From CAYLMG01 sp964493425 (GTDB taxonomy: Bacteria; Planctomycetota; Phycisphaerae; Sedimentisphaerales; Anaerobacaceae), in NCBI GenBank assembly GCA_964493425.1, contig CAZBMW010000010.1, forward strand, positions 31,762 through 95,761: 64,000 nt of DNA, given 5' to 3'. Positions within the stretch are counted from its first letter, which is position 1, and the number at the start of each line of letters is the position of its first letter. The translations under genes were made by a program, and so were the position numbers. Below, in pieces: positions 7,927 to 17,165 of the stretch. The notes beneath the pieces are model-generated. The model saw only the letters and a program-made list of their open reading frames with translations, was not told the DNA's origin and did not search any database.

Positions 7927-10900
7927 ATGCCTAAACGAGAGGACATAAAGAAAGTAATGATTATCGGTTCCGGGCCAATTATCATCGGCCAGGCGTGCGA
8001 GTTTGACTATTCAGGGACACAGGCCTGCAAGGCACTCCGCAAACTCGGATACAAGATTGTACTTGTTAACTCAAATCCAGCGACGATTATGACCGACCCC
8101 GGAATGGCTGACGTTACCTATATCGAGCCTCTCAATCTGCAGACTATGACTAAGATAATCGAGGCTGAACGCCCGGACGCTCTGCTGCCCAATCTCGGCG
8201 GCCAAAGCGGGCTTAACCTGTCATCGGAACTGGCTAATACAGGCGTACTCGATAAATACGGCGTAAGAGTAATAGGTGTACAGGTTGATGCAATCAAAAG
8301 AGGAGAGGACCGGACAGAGTTTAAGAATACAATGAACCGGCTGGGCATTGAAATGCCGAGGAGCAAAGCAGCTAACAGTCTTGAAGAAGCGGAAAAAATT
8401 GCCGAAGAGCTCGGTTTTCCGGTAGTGATTCGACCTGCATATACAATGGGAGGAACGGGAGGCGGTCTCGTATATAATATTGAAGAATTCAGGGTAATAG
8501 CAGAACGGGGACTTTCGGCAAGTCTGGTTCATCAAATCCTCGTGGAAGAATCGGTATTAGGCTGGGAAGAGCTTGAGCTGGAAGTGGTACGCGATTCTAA
8601 GGGACAAAAAATCACCGTATGCTTTATTGAAAATGTTGACGCTATGGGAGTACACACCGGAGATTCGTATTGCACGGCGCCGATGCTGACAATCGACGAG
8701 CAGCTTCAAAAGCAGCTTCAGAAATATTCTTACGATATCGTCGATGCAATAGAGGTTATAGGTGGAACAAACATCCAGTTCGCACATGAGCCGAAAACCG
8801 GAAGAGTCGTCGTAATAGAAATAAATCCGAGGACCTCAAGGTCATCGGCCCTTGCATCGAAAGCCACAGGATTTCCCATAGCCCTCGTTTCATCGATGCT
8901 TGCAGGCGGAATGACCCTCGATGAGATACCTTACTGGCGGGAAGGTACACTCGATAAATACACACCGTCCGGAGAATATGTCGTCGTCAAATTCGCTCGA
9001 TGGGCATTCGCAAAATTCAGGGGCGTCGAGGACAGGCTCGGCACACAAATGCGTGCGGTAGGCGAGGTAATGAGTATAGGCAAAAACTACAAGGAGGCAT
9101 TTCAAAAATCGATACGCTCTCTGGAAACCGGCCGACATGGACTGGGCTTTGCAAAAAACTTTAATAAACTACCACTCGAAGAGCTGATGAACCTCGTCAG
9201 TACGCCAACGAGTGAGCGGCAGTTTATTATGTATGAGGCACTTCGCAAAGGAGCATCTATAGATTCCTTATACGAGAGGACATACATAAAAAAATGGTTC
9301 ATTGAACAAATGGCAGAGCTAGTAGCACTTGAAGAAAAAATACTCAAATACAAAGGAAAGCAGATTCCCGACAAGCTATTGATACAGGCAAAAAAAGACG
9401 GCTTTGCAGACCGCTATCTCGCCGGGCTTATCGGCAGCTCAGAAGACAAGATTCGCAGGCAGCGCACGGAACTTGGCGTCGTAGAGGCATGGGAGCCGGT
9501 ACCGGTAAGCGGCGTCGAAAATGCAGCCTATTATTACTCAACATATAATGCGCCGGATAAGGTGGGCGTATCAAAAAAACAAAAAATTATGGTGCTCGGC
9601 GGAGGGCCAAACAGGATAGGTCAGGGAATAGAATTCGACTACTGCTGCGTCCACGCAGCATTCGCACTGCGAGACGAAGGATACGAAACGATTATGGTCA
9701 ACTGCAACCCGGAGACTGTTTCGACCGACTACGATACATCCGACAAGCTCTATTTCGAGCCGCTCACAGTCGAGGACGTGCTGAGCATATACCAGAAAGA
9801 AAAACCCGAAGGCGTAATTGTCCAGTTCGGCGGCCAGACGCCTTTGAATATAGCAGGTAAGTTAGAGGCTGCAGGAGTCAAGATAATAGGAACATCGGTT
9901 GACACCATAGATCTGGCGGAAGACCGTGACCGATTCCGTGCTATGATGGCCAAACTTGGTATACCAATGGCAGAATCGGGAATGGCAAGCAAGCTTGAAG
10001 AAGCACTGGATATAGCAAAACGGATTGGATATCCCTTGATGGTAAGACCCTCATATGTACTCGGCGGGCGAGGAATGGAAGTCGTTCACGACGAAGATAT
10101 GCTGACTGAATATGTTGCTGCTGCAGTTGAGGTAACTCCTGAACGCCCTATTCTCATTGATAAATTCCTCTCAAATGCGACAGAGGCAGAAGCAGATGCA
10201 CTCAGCGACGGTGAAGATGTATTCATGCCTGCGGTTATGGAACACATCGAGCTGGCAGGCGTGCACTCGGGCGATTCCGCTTGTGTGATTCCGCCTGCAA
10301 CAATACCGCAAAAGCACATTGATACCATCTGTGAATACACAAGAAAAATTGCTCGGGAGCTTAATGTCGTCGGTTTAATGAATATGCAGTATGCGATAGC
10401 AAACGATATTGTCTATGTTCTTGAGGCAAACCCCCGGGCATCAAGGACAGTTCCTCTGGTTTCGAAAGTGTGCGGTTTATCTATGGCGAGGGTTGCGACT
10501 CAGCTTATGCTGGGTAAAAAACTCTCAGATCTGAAACTGAGCAATAAAAAGATTCCACATTTCGGCGTAAAGGAAGCGGTCTTTCCATTCAATATGTTTC
10601 CTGAGGTTGACCCTCTTCTAGGGCCTGAAATGCGCTCGACTGGTGAGGTGCTCGGCCTGGCAGATACATTCGGCCTTGCCTATTTTAAGGCACAGGACGC
10701 GACGCAGGTTCCGCTGCCGGCAGAAGGAACTGTTTTAATAACAGTTACGGATAAAGATAAAGATTCTGTCGTTCGAACAGCAAAGCAATTCGCAGAGCTT
10801 GGCTTTTCTATCAAAGCAACTGAAGGGACACATCGATTACTTAAGGAAAAAGAGATTGAAACGGAGCATATACTCAAGATGCACGAAGGCAGGCCTAATA

Positions 10901-11127
10901 TAGTTGATGCTATCAAAAACAGCGAGATTCAACTGGTCATAAATACACCGGCCAGCAAGCTCAGCAAATACGACGACTCCTATATCCGCAAGGCAGCGAT
11001 AAGATATAAGATACCATACATTACAACCACAGCAGCTGCAGCGGCTGCGGTGAAAGGCATAGCAGCCTATCGTCAGGGAACAAGCTCGGTAAAGTCGCTG
11101 CAGTGCTATCACTCTGACATAAAATAA
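7927..11127 (+). CDS. carB: Carbamoyl-phosphate synthase large subunit, copy 2 (paralog)
   Basis: A second complete CarB of 1066 aa lies directly after the first, with ATG 7927 and a GAGG ribosome site. All main ATP-grasp motifs are kept in both halves (G-G-T-G-G-G-L, V-H-T-G-D-S, E-I-N-P-R-T-S-R-S; L-G-G-R-G-M-E-V, E-A-N-P-R-A-S-R), so it should be active. Compared by eye with copy 1, the C-terminal half is very similar (about four in five residues). The N-terminal half is much more divergent, for example P-N-L-G-G-Q-S-G-L-N instead of P-T-L-G-G-Q-T-A-L-N. There is no second carA. It may share CarA, use free ammonia, or serve one of the two pathways (arginine or pyrimidine); which one cannot be told from sequence. 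Confidence 0.93.
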   Translation: MPKREDIKKVMIIGSGPIIIGQACEFDYSGTQACKALRKLGYKIVLVNSNPATIMTDPGMADVTYIEPLNLQTMTKIIEAERPDALLPNLGGQSGLNLSSELANTGVLDKYGVRVIGVQVDAIKRGEDRTEFKNTMNRLGIEMPRSKAANSLEEAEKIAEELGFPVVIRPAYTMGGTGGGLVYNIEEFRVIAERGLSASLVHQILVEESVLGWEELELEVVRDSKGQKITVCFIENVDAMGVHTGDSYCTAPMLTIDEQLQKQLQKYSYDIVDAIEVIGGTNIQFAHEPKTGRVVVIEINPRTSRSSALASKATGFPIALVSSMLAGGMTLDEIPYWREGTLDKYTPSGEYVVVKFARWAFAKFRGVEDRLGTQMRAVGEVMSIGKNYKEAFQKSIRSLETGRHGLGFAKNFNKLPLEELMNLVSTPTSERQFIMYEALRKGASIDSLYERTYIKKWFIEQMAELVALEEKILKYKGKQIPDKLLIQAKKDGFADRYLAGLIGSSEDKIRRQRTELGVVEAWEPVPVSGVENAAYYYSTYNAPDKVGVSKKQKIMVLGGGPNRIGQGIEFDYCCVHAAFALRDEGYETIMVNCNPETVSTDYDTSDKLYFEPLTVEDVLSIYQKEKPEGVIVQFGGQTPLNIAGKLEAAGVKIIGTSVDTIDLAEDRDRFRAMMAKLGIPMAESGMASKLEEALDIAKRIGYPLMVRPSYVLGGRGMEVVHDEDMLTEYVAAAVEVTPERPILIDKFLSNATEAEADALSDGEDVFMPAVMEHIELAGVHSGDSACVIPPATIPQKHIDTICEYTRKIARELNVVGLMNMQYAIANDIVYVLEANPRASRTVPLVSKVCGLSMARVATQLMLGKKLSDLKLSNKKIPHFGVKEAVFPFNMFPEVDPLLGPEMRSTGEVLGLADTFGLAYFKAQDATQVPLPAEGTVLITVTDKDKDSVVRTAKQFAELGFSIKATEGTHRLLKEKEIETEHILKMHEGRPNIVDAIKNSEIQLVINTPASKLSKYDDSYIRKAAIRYKIPYITTTAAAAAAVKGIAAYRQGTSSVKSLQCYHSDIK

Positions 11128-11226
11128 AGTCTGCTCTTTTGCTTTTAAAAAGCCGCATTTGCCTTCGAAAATATTTTATTGTTTAAACCTTTCTTTATGA
11201 ATCAAAATTTTATATCATCTTAGCAT

Positions 11227-13671
11227 ATGGTAAAAAGCTTCGAAAACATTTTCATCAGCAACTATAGCTATCAGGTGGTTGAGATATCACAAGAAGATGC
11301 TGAAGATATCGAGCGATACTTGAACGGACAAAACAACCAAAAAAATGAAAACCAGCAGGAATTCAAGCTTCCGGAAGCAATCGGCATTCTGCCGATTCGA
11401 AACGTGGTTGTTTTTCCGGGAACAGTAACGCCCCTTGCGATAGGGCGTGAAAGAAGTAAACAGCTCATCAAAGAAACCAAAATCAATGAATCCATAATAG
11501 GACTTGTAACACAGCTAAATCCCGAAACAGATAAGCCGGGTTTTAAAGATATATACCGGATAGGCACATCAGCAACTATCTTAAAAATCATAAAACTCCC
11601 ACAGGGCCCAATGCACATAGTCCTACATGCCTTATCCCGTTTTAAGATAACGCAAACAGTCTCCTCCGAACCATACCTGAAAGCCAGGGTAAAGCCGCTT
11701 AAACCTGTCATTAAAATGACGAAAAAAGTCGAAGCCTTAATGGTCAGTGTCCGTCAGGCAGCAAACCGCGTCATTGAACTAAGCCCAAACGTCCCTGAAG
11801 AGGCATCGGTACTGCTGGAAAACATTGACAATCCTTCTGCATTGGCTGACTTTTTAGCAGCCAACCTTAACCTGAAGATACCTGAAAAACAAAAGCTGCT
11901 GGAAGAGCTCGACGCTGGCAAACGCCTTGAGCAGATATCAATTGCCCTGGCAAACCAGCTTGAGGTTCTGGAGATGAGCCATAAGATTCAGGGCAAGGTT
12001 AGAGATTCGATTGAAAAAAGCCAGCGGGAATTCTACTTGCAGGAGCAGTTAAAGGCTATCCAAAAAGAACTCGGTCATGGTGACAGCCAAGCTGAAGAGC
12101 TAAAACAAATCAGGGAAAACATCGAGAAAGCAAAGATGCCTGCTGCCGTTGAAACCGAAGCAGTTCGCGAGCTCGATAGACTCAACAAGATACCGCCTGT
12201 ATCACCGGAATACAGCGTTATACGAACATACCTCGACTGGGTTTGCGAGCTGCCCTGGTCAAAAGAGACAAAAGACCAGCTTGATATCAATAAGGCCGAA
12301 AGGGTATTAAATAAAGACCATTACGATTTGAAGAAAGTGAAAAAACGGATTCTTGAATTTCTCGCCGTGCGCAAGCTCAATCCGACGGGCAAAAGCCCAA
12401 TACTTTGCTTTGTCGGCCCGCCGGGAGTGGGCAAAACCTCGCTGGGCAAATCAATAGCATCGGCAATGGGCAGAAAATTCATAAGAATATCACTTGGCGG
12501 GATAAGAGATGAAGCTGATATTCGGGGACATCGCAGAACCTACATCGGGGCGCTGCCGGGCAGAATTTTGCAGGAATTGCGAAAAGCCGAAAGCAAAAAT
12601 CCTGTATTTATGCTCGATGAGCTTGACAAAATCGGCTCCGATTTCAGAGGAGACCCCGCAAGCGCGCTATTGGAAGTGCTCGACCCGGAACAGAATAATA
12701 CATTCAATGACCATTATCTTGACCAGCCATTCGACTTGTCGAAGGTTATGTTTATCGGGACGGCAAACTATACCGAGCCGATTCCGCCAGCCCTGCACGA
12801 CAGGATGGAAATCATAGAGTTGCCCGGCTATACGACAATAGAAAAACTGAAAATCGCAAAAAGATACCTCGTCCCGCGACAGATTCAGGAAAACGGCTTA
12901 AGCAGAAAACAGTTTGTTATCAAGGACGACGCTATAAATTCGATAATAGAAAACTACACGCGGGAAGCCGGTGTACGAAATCTTGAAAAAAGCATCGCTG
13001 CTATATGCCGAAACATTGCAACCGAAATCGCAAAAAACAAAAAGAAACGCACAACTATCGGCAGAGGCGAGCTTGCAAAGATACTCGGGCCGACACGGTA
13101 CGAATCCGAGCTCGCTTTACGAAGCGGCATACCCGGTGTTGCAACCGCCCTTGCCTTTACGCCGGTAGGCGGTGAGATTCTGTTCATAGAATCAGCACAG
13201 ATACCGGGCAAAGGACAGCTGCAACTGACCGGCCACATCGGTGACGTTATGAAGGAAAGCGCGCAGGCGGCTTTTTCGATTGTAAAGGCAAATGCTAAAA
13301 AGATGAAAATCGATGCCGGCAAATTCAAGAAATTCGATTATCACATTCACGTCCCCGCAGGTGCGGTGCCCAAGGATGGCCCCAGTGCAGGTATTGCAAT
13401 GTTTACCTCGCTTGTCTCCCTATTACTTCAAAAACCTGCCCGCCCTGACGTCGCTATGACAGGCGAGATAACTCTGCGCGGATTGGTTCTGCCGATTGGC
13501 GGCCTGAAGGAAAAAATCCTTGCAGCGAAACAAGCCGGCATAAAAACCGTCATCCTGCCCGCAAGGAACAAAAAGGACCTGCCCGAAGTTCCTGCCGAAG
13601 CAAAAAAAGGATTAAAATTCGTATTTGTTAAAAACACAAACGAAGCACTAAAAACCGCTCTTAGCAATTAA
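11227..13671 (+). CDS. lon: ATP-dependent protease Lon
   Basis: Lon is a cytoplasmic AAA+ serine protease that degrades damaged and regulatory proteins. The 814-aa protein has an N-terminal substrate-binding domain (about 45-240) and a coiled middle part. The AAA+ module has a Walker A motif at about 396-404 (G-P-P-G-V-G-K-T-S) and Walker B F-M-L-D-E-L-D-K. The C-terminal protease domain carries the catalytic Ser in K-D-G-P-S-A-G (about 720) and the catalytic Lys in G-L-K-E-K-I (about 762). An unusual N-terminal lead of about 45 residues, rich in Asn and Gln, precedes the domain. No strong ribosome site precedes ATG 11227. The 3' end overlaps folP by 11 bp on the opposite strand. Confidence 0.96.
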   Translation: MVKSFENIFISNYSYQVVEISQEDAEDIERYLNGQNNQKNENQQEFKLPEAIGILPIRNVVVFPGTVTPLAIGRERSKQLIKETKINESIIGLVTQLNPETDKPGFKDIYRIGTSATILKIIKLPQGPMHIVLHALSRFKITQTVSSEPYLKARVKPLKPVIKMTKKVEALMVSVRQAANRVIELSPNVPEEASVLLENIDNPSALADFLAANLNLKIPEKQKLLEELDAGKRLEQISIALANQLEVLEMSHKIQGKVRDSIEKSQREFYLQEQLKAIQKELGHGDSQAEELKQIRENIEKAKMPAAVETEAVRELDRLNKIPPVSPEYSVIRTYLDWVCELPWSKETKDQLDINKAERVLNKDHYDLKKVKKRILEFLAVRKLNPTGKSPILCFVGPPGVGKTSLGKSIASAMGRKFIRISLGGIRDEADIRGHRRTYIGALPGRILQELRKAESKNPVFMLDELDKIGSDFRGDPASALLEVLDPEQNNTFNDHYLDQPFDLSKVMFIGTANYTEPIPPALHDRMEIIELPGYTTIEKLKIAKRYLVPRQIQENGLSRKQFVIKDDAINSIIENYTREAGVRNLEKSIAAICRNIATEIAKNKKKRTTIGRGELAKILGPTRYESELALRSGIPGVATALAFTPVGGEILFIESAQIPGKGQLQLTGHIGDVMKESAQAAFSIVKANAKKMKIDAGKFKKFDYHIHVPAGAVPKDGPSAGIAMFTSLVSLLLQKPARPDVAMTGEITLRGLVLPIGGLKEKILAAKQAGIKTVILPARNKKDLPEVPAEAKKGLKFVFVKNTNEALKTALSN

Positions 13672-14509
13672 TGCTATTTACTACCTTAGTCACATCTACC
13701 ATCTTAGATACGTCGTGGACGCGGAGGATTGAGACGCCTGCAGCAGCGCAGAGAGCAACAGCGGCAGCGGTTCCGAAAATGCGGTCTTTGGGATTTTCTT
13801 TGCCTGTGATTTGGCCTATAAAAGCCTTTCTGCTCGGGCCAGCGAGGACGCGCAAACCGGTTGCAACAAACTTATTAATACTTTTCAAAAGTAAAAGATT
13901 ATGCTCAAGTGTCTTTCCAAAACCGATTCCCGGGTCAATGAAAATCCATTCTTTCGGTATGCCGAACTGCTGAGCCTTTGCCGCCCTATCGAGCAAAAAG
14001 TGGAGAACCTCCATAACAACATCTTTATATTGCGGATTTTTCTGCATAGTCTGCGGCGTTCCCTGCATATGCATCAAAACAACCGGTATCTTACTGTCAG
14101 CAGCTAACCGCCCTACTCGCTCGTCACTCAACGCGGTAATATCGTTTATCATAGAGGCTCCCGCATCGAGAGCAGCCTTGGCAACCTCAAAATTGTAAGT
14201 ATCTATACTGATGGGGACATTAACTTGTTTTACGAGTGATTTGATTACAGGTATGGCTCGTTTTATTTGCTCATTAGCTGACACCGGCGTAGCTGCCGGC
14301 CGGGTGGATTCCGCGCCAACGTCTATAATTGCTGCACCATCGGCAGCCATCTTCAGCCCGTGCTCGACTGCCCTTTCAGTATCCAGAAACTCGCCGCCGT
14401 CACTGAAAGAATCCGGCGTGACATTCAGGATACCCATCAACAGACGGCCCTTGGAAAAATCCAGCCTCTGTCCCGGCCAGGTCAAAATATCTTTTCTTTT
14501 CTTAGTCAC
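13661..14509 (-). CDS. folP: Dihydropteroate synthase
   Basis: FolP joins p-aminobenzoate to dihydropterin pyrophosphate in folate synthesis. The 282-aa TIM barrel shows the two family signatures: G-I-L-N-V-T-P-D-S-F-S-D-G-G near the N-terminus, and a second around V-G-A-E-S-T-R-P. The C-terminal R-V-H-D-V loop is also present. The start is a GTG at 14509 that overlaps the pdxB stop by 8 bp, so the two genes form a coupled pair read leftward. The 3' end collides with lon, leaving no room for a terminator between them. Confidence 0.95.
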   Translation of the reverse strand: MTKKRKDILTWPGQRLDFSKGRLLMGILNVTPDSFSDGGEFLDTERAVEHGLKMAADGAAIIDVGAESTRPAATPVSANEQIKRAIPVIKSLVKQVNVPISIDTYNFEVAKAALDAGASMINDITALSDERVGRLAADSKIPVVLMHMQGTPQTMQKNPQYKDVVMEVLHFLLDRAAKAQQFGIPKEWIFIDPGIGFGKTLEHNLLLLKSINKFVATGLRVLAGPSRKAFIGQITGKENPKDRIFGTAAAVALCAAAGVSILRVHDVSKMVDVTKVVNSINC

Positions 14510-15653
14510 CTGTTTCTACCTGAAAACCGATACCTTTTATTTTTTCAATCAGCCTCCGGTCGATATTTTTGGCTAGTACCTTTGTATCTTGGAACTCTCT
14601 TCGCACAGGATATTCTCTTCTCAGTCGGTCAAAATAAGCAGACCTTTTATCAGCCGGTATTTTCAGTATATCTCGCAAAGCTGAATCATCATTTTTTATA
14701 TCATATATCTTACTGACAACCTGCCGTAACTTTTCTTGCTCATTATCGTCACCGTCAATTTCTATGACCGGCACCGCAGGCTCCGGTAAAAAATCACATA
14801 TATCTTTAACAGGTTTTAGGCCGAAATAATCACAGGCTGCCTTGTAAATCATAATCAATCCTGCTATTTTGCCCTCCAGAGAATAACCTGCTATGTGGGC
14901 AGTACCAATGTTAACCATCTCCAGAAGCTCAATATCGATATCCGGCTCATCTTCCCAGACATCAAGAACGGCAGCCTTTATTGAGCCGCTTTTAATTTTA
15001 TCCTTTAAGGCCTCGGAATCCACCACGGGGCCTCTTGCTGTGTTGATAAAAATACAGCCGTTCTTAACCGAATCGAAAAATTTTTTATCAGCCAGATGAT
15101 ATGTTTTATCAATGCCTTCAAAGGTTAGCGGCGTATGAAGCGTAATAATATCACAATCAAATAAAGTCTCCAGAGGCAAATACTTCTTGTCGGCGGTCTT
15201 TCTAAATAAAGGCGGGTCATTTAAGAAAGGTTTAATTCCCAAAGCTTCGCATTTTTTTTCCACCCTGCTTCCGACATTGCCGACGCCGATTATGCCTATT
15301 GATTTACCCTCTAAAATAATGTCAAATTTCTTTGCAACTTCAAGAAGCGATGCTACAACATATTCAGCAACGCTGTTCGCATTCGAACCGGGAGCAGAAG
15401 CAAAACCGATATTCTTTTTGGCTAAAAAATCCGTGTCAATATGCTCAAAACCGATTGTTGCAGTCGCGACAAACTTAATCCTGCTACCGGTAAGCAACTG
15501 TTCACCAACCTTTGTAATACTGCGAACCAAAAGAATATCTGCATCTCTCACAGCCGATGCTGAAATCGCCCTGCCGTCGATTGTCTGGACATCGCCAATC
15601 GACGAAAAACATTCCTTAACAAAAGCTATATTTTCATCAGCTATAATTTTCAT
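14502..15653 (-). CDS. pdxB: Erythronate-4-phosphate dehydrogenase PdxB
   Basis: PdxB oxidises 4-phosphoerythronate in the DXP-dependent branch of pyridoxal phosphate synthesis. The 383-aa protein has a D-2-hydroxyacid dehydrogenase fold. Its NAD-binding motif is G-I-I-G-V-G-N-V-G-S at about 120, the catalytic Arg lies in N-T-A-R-G, and the acid pair and His fall in W-E-D-E-P and A-H-I-A-G-Y-S-L-E-G-K. That last motif and the C-terminal dimerisation extension distinguish PdxB from other 2-hydroxyacid dehydrogenases. It is the first gene of a pdxB-folP pair and is divergent from the ferritin-like gene. Other pdx genes are not in the window. Confidence 0.92.
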   Translation of the reverse strand: MKIIADENIAFVKECFSSIGDVQTIDGRAISASAVRDADILLVRSITKVGEQLLTGSRIKFVATATIGFEHIDTDFLAKKNIGFASAPGSNANSVAEYVVASLLEVAKKFDIILEGKSIGIIGVGNVGSRVEKKCEALGIKPFLNDPPLFRKTADKKYLPLETLFDCDIITLHTPLTFEGIDKTYHLADKKFFDSVKNGCIFINTARGPVVDSEALKDKIKSGSIKAAVLDVWEDEPDIDIELLEMVNIGTAHIAGYSLEGKIAGLIMIYKAACDYFGLKPVKDICDFLPEPAVPVIEIDGDDNEQEKLRQVVSKIYDIKNDDSALRDILKIPADKRSAYFDRLRREYPVRREFQDTKVLAKNIDRRLIEKIKGIGFQVETGD

Positions 15654-15729
15654 ATAAATTCGCCATTCAAAAATACTGTAAGTTTCGATATTTTACTTGT
15701 TTTACTTCTCATTTGCCACATATTATCCC

Positions 15730-15757
15730 TCGACAATAAGCGCCTCTAAAGTATAAT
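15730..15757 (+). promoter_or_regulatory. Promoter of the ferritin-like gene
   Basis: TCGACA at 15730-15735 and a perfect TATAAT at 15752-15757 are separated by 16 bp. The predicted start is near 15764. The leader ends in a strong ribosome site, GGAGGT at about 15799-15804, before ATG 15813. No Fur-box palindrome was recognised. Confidence 0.6.
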
Positions 15758-15812
15758 ACTCAAAACTGTAAAGGATATTAAAGTCAAAACATTAGTACGG
15801 AGGTACATAATT

Positions 15813-16109
15813 ATGCCGGAATTTTCAAACCCATTCAGCTGTCTTGCAAACGACAGAAAGGTTACAGAAGCCGAGCTAATCAGGGCAATCCGCTTTATGG
15901 TGGCGGCAGAGTACGAAGCTGTACAGTTATATATGCAGCTGGCGGAATCCACCGACAACAAACTGGCAAAAAAAGTGCTCATCGATATAGCCGACGAGGA
16001 ACGAGTGCACGCGGGAGAATTTTTAAGGCTACTGCATCAATTGGCGCCCGATGAGAAAAAGTTCTACGATGAAGGAACTGAGGAAGTCGAAGAAATGATA
16101 AACGAATAA
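15813..16109 (+). CDS. Ferritin-like protein of the encapsulin-associated type
   Basis: A 98-aa protein with two predicted helices. Helix 1 carries Glu in A-A-E-Y-E-A (E33/E35) and helix 2 carries D-E-E-R-V-H (E63-x-x-H66), the half-site of a di-iron ferroxidase. Size and pattern fit the small two-helix ferritin-like proteins that assemble from several subunits and are stored inside encapsulin shells, or are fused to encapsulin in Pyrococcus. Here the acidic tail ends E-E-V-E-E-M-I-N-E, but no encapsulin gene is adjacent. It probably stores or detoxifies iron in an anaerobe. Alternatives are a free-standing rubrerythrin-like peroxidase or a cargo of a shell encoded elsewhere. Confidence 0.75.
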   Translation: MPEFSNPFSCLANDRKVTEAELIRAIRFMVAAEYEAVQLYMQLAESTDNKLAKKVLIDIADEERVHAGEFLRLLHQLAPDEKKFYDEGTEEVEEMINE

Positions 16110-16151
16110 AAATCGCAGGCATAAAAACTAAACCTCAAAGCCTGCGATTTT
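16109..16151. terminator. Bidirectional terminator, partly inside the amrS coding end
   Basis: A perfect 12-bp inverted repeat, AAAATCGCAGGC (16109-16120) and GCCTGCGATTTT (16140-16151), with a 19-nt loop. Each arm gives a short T-run in one direction, so it can serve both convergent genes. The right arm encodes the last codons of amrS, whose stop lies in the loop. Confidence 0.7.
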
Positions 16152-17165
16152 AACACCACAGTCGGGACAGCAGCCGTCCTTGATATTACTGGCCCTGACT
16201 GTGTAGCCGAGCCGCTCGATGAGCAGCCTGTCGCAATTATAACAATATGTGCTCTCGGTTTTCGAGCCGGGGACGTTGCCGAGATAAACATAGTGCAGAC
16301 CCGCAGCCTTGCCGATTTCATACGCCCTTTCAAGGGTTTCGAGCGGCGTCGGAATCGAATCGGTATATTTATATTGAGGGTGGAACCTGCTTATATGCCA
16401 GGGAACATCCGCACCGGCTTTTGTCACAATAAATTCAGCCAATCGTTTTAACTCATCTTCCGAATCATTCTCATTCGGAACAATCAATGTGGTAACTTCA
16501 AGCCAGATATCGGTCTTTTTCGCAATATATTCAATCGTATCAAGTACCGGCTGCAAATGCGCTTTGCATAGCCTGCTATAGTAATCCTCATTGAAAGCCT
16601 TCAAATCGATATTTATCCCGTCGAGCCAGTCTTTCGCAAAGTCGACCGCTTCGACTGTCTCGTAGCCGTTGCTGACAAAAACATTAGTAAGCCCCTTCTG
16701 CTTTGCAAGCTTTCCACAATCGGCACAAAGTTCCATAAAAATTGTCGGCTCTGTGTAGGTATAAGCGATCGATTTACAGCCGTAATTGACTGCAGCTTTT
16801 ACTATTTTGTCCGGGCTTATCGCCTGGCCGTCAATCTCGCCCTGTTCGATGGCAGCCTGGCTTATCTGCCAGTTCTGACAAAAATCGCACTGGAAATTAC
16901 AACCTTCCGTAGCGACTGAAAAACTGCTTGTCCCCGGCTGAAAATGGAACAAAGGCTTTTTCTCTATAGGGTCCGGATTGGCAGAACAAAGCTTGTCATA
17001 GGTAAGCGTATACAAAATTCCGTCAACATTTTTTCTAACCCGGCATCGCCCTGCTTTTCCTTCAGCGATAAGACAACGATGATTGCACAAATAGCACTGA
17101 ACCTTTTTACCCTCCGCTGCTTCCCACAACACGGCTTGTTTAAGATGGTCTGCCTTTTTTTCCAT
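16128..17165 (-). CDS. amrS: AmmeMemoRadiSam-type radical SAM protein AmrS
   Basis: A 345-aa radical SAM protein of the PflA-activase-like AmrS family. The cluster motif is C89-x3-C93-x2-C96 (C-N-F-Q-C-D-F-C). An N-terminal cysteine set (C24, C27, C31, C41) and a C-terminal pair of C-x2-C motifs (C-Y-N-C and C-P-D-C) look like metal-binding knuckles. AmrS is named for its frequent linkage with AMMECR1- and Memo-domain proteins; its reaction is not something the sequence tells. Neither partner is in this window. The start lies 26 bp inside the upstream FAD/Fe-S oxidoreductase gene, so the two are coupled and co-transcribed. Confidence 0.88.
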   Translation of the reverse strand: MEKKADHLKQAVLWEAAEGKKVQCYLCNHRCLIAEGKAGRCRVRKNVDGILYTLTYDKLCSANPDPIEKKPLFHFQPGTSSFSVATEGCNFQCDFCQNWQISQAAIEQGEIDGQAISPDKIVKAAVNYGCKSIAYTYTEPTIFMELCADCGKLAKQKGLTNVFVSNGYETVEAVDFAKDWLDGINIDLKAFNEDYYSRLCKAHLQPVLDTIEYIAKKTDIWLEVTTLIVPNENDSEDELKRLAEFIVTKAGADVPWHISRFHPQYKYTDSIPTPLETLERAYEIGKAAGLHYVYLGNVPGSKTESTYCYNCDRLLIERLGYTVRASNIKDGCCPDCGVKIAGFEV

